From an uncultured Pseudomonadota bacterium (GTDB lineage: Bacteria; Pseudomonadota; Gammaproteobacteria; Methylococcales; Methylomonadaceae), in NCBI GenBank assembly GCA_903904275.1, contig CAIVBX010000016.1, positions 1 to 5,650 on the forward strand: DNA of 5,650 nucleotides. Direction: 5' to 3'. Both the position numbers and the translations under genes were made by a program. This document shows positions 1-4,419 of this stretch, piece after piece. The notes beneath the pieces were generated by a model. It did no database searches. It had not been told where the DNA came from and saw only the letters and a program-made list of their open reading frames with translations. Position 1 is the stretch's first letter, and every line of letters begins with the position of its first letter.

Positions 1-247
1 CCTCCCCCCTGGGGGTGACGGAGTGATTTTTTGAAAGTGACTGATTGGTGGGGCTGGACCCTCCCCCCCGGGGTGTCCACCACAAAGTGAAAGTGTCTGG
101 TGCCCAAGGCGCCAAATTTACCTTTCACCCTTATTTTACTTTCAAAGTGACTTCAGCAGCTTTTCCGGACCCCCCCCCCCTGGGTGGGTCGTGATTGACT
201 GATTTTTTCCTGGTTGCGTGTGTGGGTTTTGAAAGTGGAAAGTGACT
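1..247. repeat. GC-rich degenerate repeat block (C-run/G-run hairpins with AAAGTG words)
   Basis: This stretch is built from imperfect copies of two elements. The first is a run of C followed at once by a run of G: C 4-9/G 11-15, C 63-69/G 70-73, C 170-180 followed by G 182-184 and 186-188, and a looser pair just after the block, C 248-253/G 262-266. The second is the word AAAGTG, usually GAAAGTGA, at 34-39, 84-89, 90-95, 144-149, 232-237 and 239-244. TGACTGATT occurs twice (38-46 and 196-204). A 6-bp hairpin (GGTGCC 99-104 with GGCGCC 108-113) and a palindrome centred on 143 also lie here. I see no plausible coding region. The composition is sharply unlike the genes downstream. It may be a decayed interspersed repeat, foreign or host DNA, or a misassembled contig end. 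I do not recognise a known repeat family. Confidence 0.55.
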
Positions 248-372
248 CCCCCCTCTCCTACGGGGGTGCTTAAGAGGAGCCCTGGCCTCACCCTCCCACC
301 AACCCACCCACCTCAGCCACCCACCCCATCCACACACCCACCCATCGATTCACGCAACCACACCCACCACTA
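248..372. repeat. CCCA/CCA-rich low-complexity tract with G-quadruplex potential on the minus strand
   Basis: After the last C-run/G-run pair (248-253/262-266), the + strand from about 288 is dominated by CCCA, CCA and CACA words. CCC runs are at 291-293, 295-297, 303-305, 307-309, 320-322, 324-327, 337-339 and 341-343. On the minus strand the first four fit the canonical G-quadruplex pattern (three-G runs with loops of 1, 5 and 1). The next four nearly fit, with one loop of 9. The open frame on the minus strand across 131-337 is low-complexity and is not a gene. The tract ends near 372, where the sequence passes into AT-rich DNA. Confidence 0.5.
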
Positions 373-683
373 CAAAACACGGAATACCTGCAAATAGCTG
401 CCAGCTTCTCTGCGATTTAGATCTGCAATCCAGAATTGCGATTTTTTTGAAAAAATGATTTATCACTATTTTTAAAATTTTATTTTTAATAAATTCAATT
501 AGATGAGCTTAAAATAAGGCTAGATTTTTAAGTTGGGAATTTTTCTTTTTACAATTACAAAAACAAAATGTAATTTTTAATTGCGGCATATCGCTGATTT
601 TTTGTTAATAGTGTTGCATATCCCTAACTGTTGTAACTTAGAGCGTAAATTTGATGATATTTGCAATATATTTGGTCTCGTTA
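373..683. other. AT-rich non-coding stretch upstream of ffs
   Basis: About 310 bases without a credible open reading frame on either strand. Composition changes here from GC-rich low complexity to AT-rich DNA resembling that of a low-GC bacterium, with many T and A runs. It holds one weak terminator-like hairpin (425-448) and, just upstream of the ffs promoter, AT-rich DNA that could act as an UP element. The word TGCGATTT occurs twice (411-418 and 437-444). I see no tRNA, no CRISPR-like repeats and no clear operator. The true bacterial sequence probably begins somewhere in 373-420. Confidence 0.5.
425..448 (+). terminator. Weak terminator-like hairpin
   Basis: GCAAT (425-429) pairs with ATTGC (435-439) around a 5-base loop, with one further possible G-T pair outside. 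GA and seven T residues (442-448) follow. The shape is that of a Rho-independent terminator, but the stem is short and AT-rich and no gene is visible immediately upstream. It could be the remnant of a gene end, or chance in T-rich DNA. Confidence 0.25.
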
Positions 684-712
684 TTGAAACGAAATCAATT
701 GTCATCTATACT
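684..712 (+). promoter_or_regulatory. Sigma70 promoter for ffs, probably also dnaX
   Basis: The -35 hexamer TTGAAA (684-689) and -10 hexamer TATACT (707-712) are separated by exactly 17 bases. Each differs from the consensus by one base. Transcription should start near 718-720, about 27 bases before the mature 5' end of the 4.5S RNA. That leaves a short leader to be removed, as RNase P does for E. coli 4.5S RNA. No second promoter of this quality was seen between the RNA and dnaX, so it may also drive the protein genes. Confidence 0.75.
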
Positions 713-746
713 TTGTCGAATCCAAATTGAACATTGGAAAAATTAT

Positions 747-860
747 GGTAGTTGTATCGGTTCTCTCGCAACGATACGCTGTGAACCCCGCCAGGTACGG
801 AAGTAAGCAACGGTAACAGCAGATTCGTGTGCCGAGATGCAGCTGGTACAACTGCCACCC
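747..860 (+). ncRNA. ffs: Signal recognition particle RNA, small bacterial type (4.5S RNA)
   Basis: This is the RNA core of the bacterial signal recognition particle. It binds Ffh and helps dock ribosomes making membrane proteins at FtsY. The sequence shows the conserved domain IV hairpin: a GGAA tetraloop (799-802) closed by UAC/GUA (796-798 with 803-805), then the Ffh-binding symmetric loop formed by CAGG (792-795) and AGCA (806-809). E. coli has UCC/GGA in the closing stem, so both strands have changed together and pairing is kept. Farther out, TCTCG (764-768) pairs with CGAGA (833-837). A ten-pair terminal helix joins 747-756 to 847-856 with one G-U pair. The 3' end GCCACCC resembles the E. 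coli end. Length is about 114 nt, matching the family. The ends are inferred from the terminal helix. It sits directly upstream of dnaX. Confidence 0.93.
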
Positions 861-891
861 AACTTCTCTCCCATATTTCAAATATCCCGTC

Positions 892-2472
892 ATGAATTAT
901 CAGGTGCTTGCTCGAAAGTGGCGACCGCATAATTTCACTGAAGTTGTCGGACAAAACCACGTTATTACGTCGCTCACCAACGCTTTAAAACACAATCGTC
1001 TTCACCAAGCCTATTTATTCACAGGCACACGCGGCGTAGGCAAAACAACGCTTGCGCGAATTCTAGCGAAAGCGATGAATTGTGAAAATCTGCAAGATTT
1101 CAATCCCTGCGGTCAATGTGATATTTGCCGTGCGGTAGACGAAGGACGTTTTTTAGATTTGATTGAAGTAGATGCCGCCTCGCGGACGAAAGTTGAAGAT
1201 ACCCGCGATTTACTTGATAACGCGCAATATGCGCCAAATCAAGGGCGTTACAAAGTTTATTTAATCGACGAAGTTCATATGTTATCAGGGCATAGTTTTA
1301 ATGCGCTGCTTAAAACGCTCGAAGAACCGCCGCCGCATGTTAAATTCCTACTTGCGACGACTGACCCGCATAAAATTCCCGTCACCGTTTTATCACGTTG
1401 TTTGCAACTGAATTTAAAACGCCTTCTACCGAGCGAAATTTTCACTCAAATGGGTTTTATTTTGGGGCAAGAACACATTGCATTTGAATCCGATGCCTTA
1501 AAACTGATTTCACGCGCCGCCGATGGTAGTATGCGTGACGGTTTAAGTTTGCTTGATCAAGCAATTGTGTACGGAAATGGTGCAGTAAATAACGATGACG
1601 TTCATGCAATGCTAGGTTCGATTGCTCAACAACCTGTCGAATCCATTTTGCATGCTTTGGCAAATACTGACGCGCCTGCGATTTTAAATCAAATCGATGA
1701 TTTAAGTCAGCTCAGTCCTGATTTCAGTGATTTATTGCAACAGCTTTTGCAATTTCTGCATCGTATCGCATTGGTTCAGCACATTCCAACTACACTCACA
1801 CATGATTTAGATGCTGAAGTCGTAGCGCATTTAGCGAAAGCCATGTCGCCAGAAGATGTGCAGCTTTATTATCAAATTGGCTTACTAGGACAAAAAGATT
1901 TAGAACTTGCGCCCGATCCACGCAGTGGTTTTGAAATGGTAATGTTGCGAATGCTCACGTTTCGACCTGTACAAAATGATGACGCGCCACAACTTGTTCA
2001 AATTCAACAACCTATCGCGCAACAACCACGTCCGCAAATTGCAACACCAACTCAACCGAAAATAGTTGCGCCAATAATTTCAAATACCCCCAGTTTTACT
2101 GATAATTGGGACATAATTTTGGCGAATTTGAAAATTGGACGTTTTGTGAAAGAATTTGCGAAACATTGTGTTTTAGAATTGCTGAATGAAACGCAATGCG
2201 TGTTGATTTTAGACCCTGAAAAAGCGAATTTACTTGATGCCGATTACACGCAAAAAATCGAAATAGCATTGCGTGAAATGTATGTTAAATCAATAAAATT
2301 AAGCATCGAAGTCAAAACATTAGCTACGCACACGCCCGCGCAACAAGTTGTTCACGCGCAAGAAAACCGTCAACAAGCTGCTGTTGATGCAATTCATCAA
2401 GACCCAAATGTGATTTATGCGAAAACGCATTTTGATGCACAGGTTTTACCTGAAACGATTCAACCGTATTAA
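892..2472 (+). CDS. dnaX: DNA polymerase III subunit tau (clamp loader ATPase DnaX), short-linker form
   Basis: DnaX is the ATPase subunit of the clamp loader, which places the beta sliding clamp on DNA and, as tau, couples polymerase core and helicase at the fork. The 526-residue protein begins MNYQVLARKWRP, as DnaX proteins do. It has Walker A GTRGVGKT (45-52), four zinc cysteines (64, 73, 76, 79), Walker B with DEVH (126-129), sensor 1 ATTDP (155-159), the SRC motif (168-170) and sensor 2 GSMRD (212-216). Domain III follows to about 359. The C-terminus (about 403-526, ending HFDAQVLPETIQPY) aligns with the alpha-binding domain V of E. coli tau. Only about 43 P/Q-rich residues (360-402) connect them, against roughly 125 in E. 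coli (643 residues in all). No in-frame A-AAA-AAG slippery heptamer is present. ATG 892 is chosen by family alignment; the frame is open to 829, but that lies inside ffs. No Shine-Dalgarno sequence is visible. Confidence 0.95.
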   Translation: MNYQVLARKWRPHNFTEVVGQNHVITSLTNALKHNRLHQAYLFTGTRGVGKTTLARILAKAMNCENLQDFNPCGQCDICRAVDEGRFLDLIEVDAASRTKVEDTRDLLDNAQYAPNQGRYKVYLIDEVHMLSGHSFNALLKTLEEPPPHVKFLLATTDPHKIPVTVLSRCLQLNLKRLLPSEIFTQMGFILGQEHIAFESDALKLISRAADGSMRDGLSLLDQAIVYGNGAVNNDDVHAMLGSIAQQPVESILHALANTDAPAILNQIDDLSQLSPDFSDLLQQLLQFLHRIALVQHIPTTLTHDLDAEVVAHLAKAMSPEDVQLYYQIGLLGQKDLELAPDPRSGFEMVMLRMLTFRPVQNDDAPQLVQIQQPIAQQPRPQIATPTQPKIVAPIISNTPSFTDNWDIILANLKIGRFVKEFAKHCVLELLNETQCVLILDPEKANLLDADYTQKIEIALREMYVKSIKLSIEVKTLATHTPAQQVVHAQENRQQAAVDAIHQDPNVIYAKTHFDAQVLPETIQPY

Positions 2473-2480
2473 CTTTTAAA

Positions 2481-2486
2481 AAAGGA
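2481..2486 (+). promoter_or_regulatory. Ribosome binding site of ybaB
   Basis: AAAGGA lies 5 bases before the ybaB ATG at 2492, inside the 19-base gap after dnaX. It supports this start and contrasts with dnaX, which has no such site. Confidence 0.7.
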
Positions 2487-2491
2487 TAAAA

Positions 2492-2815
2492 ATGAAAAAT
2501 GCCTTAGGTAATTTGATGCAACAAGCTCAAAAAATGCAGGAAGATTTAAAAGTCGTTCAAGACGAATTGGCGTTGATGCAAGTCGTCGGCGAATCAGGTG
2601 GTGGTTTAGTAAGTATTGTAATGACGGGCAAACGGGAAGCTCGTAAAGTCACGATTGACCCTTCATTAGTTGGTGAAGATAGAGATATGCTCGAGGATTT
2701 AATCGCAGCTGCAATTAACGATGCTGTTCATAAAGCCGATAAAATGAAAAAAGAAAAAATGGCAAGCGTAACAGCAGGAATTCCATTGCCCCCAGGTTTT
2801 AGTTTGCCATTCTAA
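2492..2815 (+). CDS. ybaB: YbaB/EbfC family nucleoid-associated protein
   Basis: A small DNA-binding protein of the YbaB/EbfC family, which acts as a dimer on the nucleoid. Its exact role is not settled. The 107 residues align end to end with E. coli YbaB (109 residues). The N-terminal helix region has LGNLMQQAQKMQ (residues 5-16), followed by the family core GESGGGLV, then IDPSL, then DMLEDLIAAAINDA, and the conserved tail KEKMASVTAGIPLPPGFSLPF from about residue 87. The first 30 or so residues are rich in Q, K and E and suit a helical, coiled-coil-like arm. It follows dnaX by 19 bases, the usual neighbourhood for this gene. In most gammaproteobacteria recR comes next, but here hinT does. 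Confidence 0.93.
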   Translation: MKNALGNLMQQAQKMQEDLKVVQDELALMQVVGESGGGLVSIVMTGKREARKVTIDPSLVGEDRDMLEDLIAAAINDAVHKADKMKKEKMASVTAGIPLPPGFSLPF

Positions 2816-2828
2816 TTCGGAGCAAATT

Positions 2829-3167
2829 GTGAGCGATTGTTTATTTTGTAAAATGGTGGCGAGTGAAATTACACCTAGCATCGTGTTTGAAAATGAAGAA
2901 ATTTTAGCGTTTAACGATATTCAACCCCAAGCCCCAATTCATATTCTAATTATTCCGAAAAAACACATTTCAACGTTAAATGATGCTGATGATTCGTTGT
3001 TATTGGGTAAGCTCATGCAAACAGCCGCGCAACTTGCTAAAAATTTGAATGTAGCAAACGAAGGCTATCGTACCGTCATCAATTGCAATCAGCTAGGTGG
3101 TCAAGCCGTTTATCATTTACATATTCATTTGTTAGCAGGACGACAAATGTTGTGGTCGCCTGGTTAA
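2829..3167 (+). CDS. hinT: HIT family purine nucleoside phosphoramidase (HinT-like)
   Basis: HinT-type histidine triad proteins hydrolyse the P-N bond of AMP-lysine and similar purine nucleoside phosphoramidates in the cytoplasm. The physiological substrate in bacteria is uncertain. The 112-residue protein has the triad HLHIH (H96, H98, H100) within VYHLHIHLLAGR. By family rule the middle histidine, H98, is the nucleophile. N-terminal SDCLFCKM has C4 and C7, a metal-site pair common in this subgroup. AFNDIQPQAPIHILIIPKKHI (27-47) is the typical first HIT block, and the C-terminus ends WSPG, close to the usual WPPG. The start is GTG at 2829, preceded by GGAG at 2819-2822 with 6 bases between. 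The gene follows ybaB by 13 bases and is probably co-transcribed. Length is normal for the family. Confidence 0.93.
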   Translation: MSDCLFCKMVASEITPSIVFENEEILAFNDIQPQAPIHILIIPKKHISTLNDADDSLLLGKLMQTAAQLAKNLNVANEGYRTVINCNQLGGQAVYHLHIHLLAGRQMLWSPG

Positions 3168-3214
3168 AATGTTTTTCATAAAAATATTTTGATATTCCGA
3201 AAGAAAACATAAAA

Positions 3215-3916
3215 ATGAAACGAATTATCGTTTTTGGTTACAGTATCATGTCGTTAGAGGCAATGAGTCGATTGCCGAAAGATGAATGTGATATTTTATT
3301 TATTGCCGCAAATGAAACCGAAGCATCGTCAGTTTCAGAAAAAGGTTTTAAAACACGAATTTTGGATTTTCGCAATGATGATGATTTAATTTCAATCGGT
3401 ATCGGCACAACTGCCGATATTATTTTTTGTTTTTATCCAAAAGATTCAGATAATGTTTTTTTAACCATTTCAGCACGCTCTTTGGACAAAAGTTTAACAA
3501 TTATTGCAATTGTTGATCATTCCGAATCGGAAAAAAAGTTGCTTGCTGCGGGAGCAAATAAAATTATTGATCCTTATGAAATTTGTGGACGAAAAGTTCA
3601 CGAAATGCTGACAAAACCCGACATCAGCAACATTTTAGATCATACCGTTTTTGGACAACATGATTTAAACATGGCACAAATTGAAATTCCTATTGATTCC
3701 TATTTGGAAGGTAGGACAGTGAGCCAATTGAATTTACGAAATGAAAAATATAATTTAATTTTGATTGGTGTGGTTGATCGTGAATTGGATGACCAGCTTC
3801 ATTTTACGAATGGTGAAACAGATCATGTATTGAATGCAGGTGATGTTTTGGTTGTTATGGGACCTAATCGCGGCTGTCGATTATTTAGAAACGAGGTGGA
3901 ATACCAATGGAATTGA
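3215..3916 (+). CDS. RCK (TrkA-N/TrkA-C) domain protein, potassium transport regulator-like, with degenerate nucleotide site
   Basis: A 233-residue soluble protein with one RCK-N (Rossmann) and one RCK-C domain, the layout of KtrA-like gating subunits and of the cytoplasmic half of potassium channels. Residues 1-140 fit RCK-N: MKRIIVFGY at the first strand, TADIIFCFYPKDSDNVFLTISARSLD in the middle, and LLAAGANKIIDPYEICGRKV (109-128), a well-conserved RCK segment. Residues 155-223 fit RCK-C, with LEGRTVSQLNLRNEKYN and LNAGDVLVVMGP. The glycine motif GxGxxG is reduced to G8 with S10 and S13 in the other places, and the usual acidic residue ending strand 2 is replaced by alanine (LFIAAN, 28-33). 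Normal NAD(H) or ATP binding is therefore doubtful. There are no membrane segments and no channel partner in the window. It starts 47 bases after hinT with only a weak ribosome site, and overlaps dsbB by 10 bases. Confidence 0.8.
   Translation: MKRIIVFGYSIMSLEAMSRLPKDECDILFIAANETEASSVSEKGFKTRILDFRNDDDLISIGIGTTADIIFCFYPKDSDNVFLTISARSLDKSLTIIAIVDHSESEKKLLAAGANKIIDPYEICGRKVHEMLTKPDISNILDHTVFGQHDLNMAQIEIPIDSYLEGRTVSQLNLRNEKYNLILIGVVDRELDDQLHFTNGETDHVLNAGDVLVVMGPNRGCRLFRNEVEYQWN
3893..3900 (+). promoter_or_regulatory. Ribosome binding site of dsbB inside the RCK gene
   Basis: GAGGTGGA lies 6 bases before ATG 3907 and is the best Shine-Dalgarno match in the window. It sits within the last codons of the RCK gene, so dsbB can be loaded independently as well as by coupling to upstream translation. 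Confidence 0.75.
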
Positions 3917-4419
3917 TTACAAAATTGAAAATTATTAAACCGAGATTTTGGTTTTTACTTGGTAGTTTAGGATGCCTATTTTTACTCGGTATGGGGGCAT
4001 ATTTCCAATTTAATCAAGGCTTAGAACCCTGTCCATTGTGTATTTCACAACGAATAGCGATTTTTTTAACAGGTTTAGTTTTCATGATTGCAGTTGTGCA
4101 TAATCCCAAAGAACAAAAAGGCATTAACGGCTACGCAATAATTGGTGGATTAACTGCATTAGGTGGCGGCTCGATTTCAACACGTCACATTTGGATTCAA
4201 AATTTACCACCTGATAAAGTGCCAGAATGTAGCCCCGCGTTGGAATATATGCTGCAAAATTTTCCACTGCTTGATACTATAAAATTGATGCTTTCAGGAA
4301 CTGGCGATTGTGCGAAAGTTGATTGGACAATGCTTGGTTTTTCAATGCCTGCGTGGACGCTAGTTGCATTTTTAATGTTGGCAGCGTTGAGTTTGTTGCA
4401 AATTTGGAATCATGATTAA
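3907..4419 (+). CDS. dsbB: Disulfide bond formation protein B (quinone-linked DsbA oxidase)
   Basis: DsbB is an inner-membrane protein that re-oxidises periplasmic DsbA and passes the electrons to quinone. The 170-residue sequence has both catalytic cysteine pairs: C42 and C45 in the motif CPLC, and C108 and C135 in the second periplasmic loop. E. coli has C41/C44 and C104/C130. R49, just after CPLC, corresponds to the arginine implicated in quinone use. Four hydrophobic membrane segments are visible at about 14-33, 46-65, 74-91 and 143-166, with both pairs on the same side as expected. Near the end GFSMPAWTL resembles the conserved block before the last helix. The start ATG has a strong ribosome site. 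The gene overlaps the RCK gene by 10 bases and priA by 8. No dsbA is in the window. Confidence 0.94.
   Translation: MELITKLKIIKPRFWFLLGSLGCLFLLGMGAYFQFNQGLEPCPLCISQRIAIFLTGLVFMIAVVHNPKEQKGINGYAIIGGLTALGGGSISTRHIWIQNLPPDKVPECSPALEYMLQNFPLLDTIKLMLSGTGDCAKVDWTMLGFSMPAWTLVAFLMLAALSLLQIWNHD

Noticed and set aside
327..335. Possible DnaA box (CCATCCACA)
   Set aside because: It matches only 7 of 9 positions of TTATCCACA, lies in a repetitive CCA tract that would give such matches by chance, and has no companion boxes, so there is no support for an origin.
131..337. Minus-strand open frame in the GC-rich 5' block
   Set aside because: Its translation is low-complexity (W, G, R and P rich), dictated by the CCCA and C-run repeats, with no recognisable domain or ribosome site.
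582..603. Terminator-like GCG...CGC followed by a T run
   Set aside because: The stem is only 3 base pairs, too weak to call.
614..642. Second promoter upstream of ffs beginning with TTGCAT
   Set aside because: At the proper spacing the -10 position reads CTTAGA or TTAGAG, a poor match. The 684-712 promoter explains ffs far better.
829..891. Upstream extension of the dnaX reading frame to an ATG at 829
   Set aside because: These 21 codons lie mostly inside the 3' arm of the 4.5S RNA, and family alignment places the start at MNYQVLARKWRP (892).
702..960. Two overlapping minus-strand open frames across ffs and the dnaX start
   Set aside because: They run antisense to a well-supported structured RNA and the conserved DnaX N-terminus, and their translations resemble no family.
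1891..1897. A-run CAAAAAG in dnaX as a frameshift site
   Set aside because: It has five A residues in the wrong frame for a -1 slippery heptamer and lies well inside domain III. The six-A run at 2252-2257 is followed by T and is also out of phase.
3168..3214. Terminator or promoter in the hinT-RCK gap
   Set aside because: The gap is AT-rich with only a short AAAATATTTT palindrome (3181-3190). There is no GC stem with a T-tract and no paired -35/-10 hexamers.
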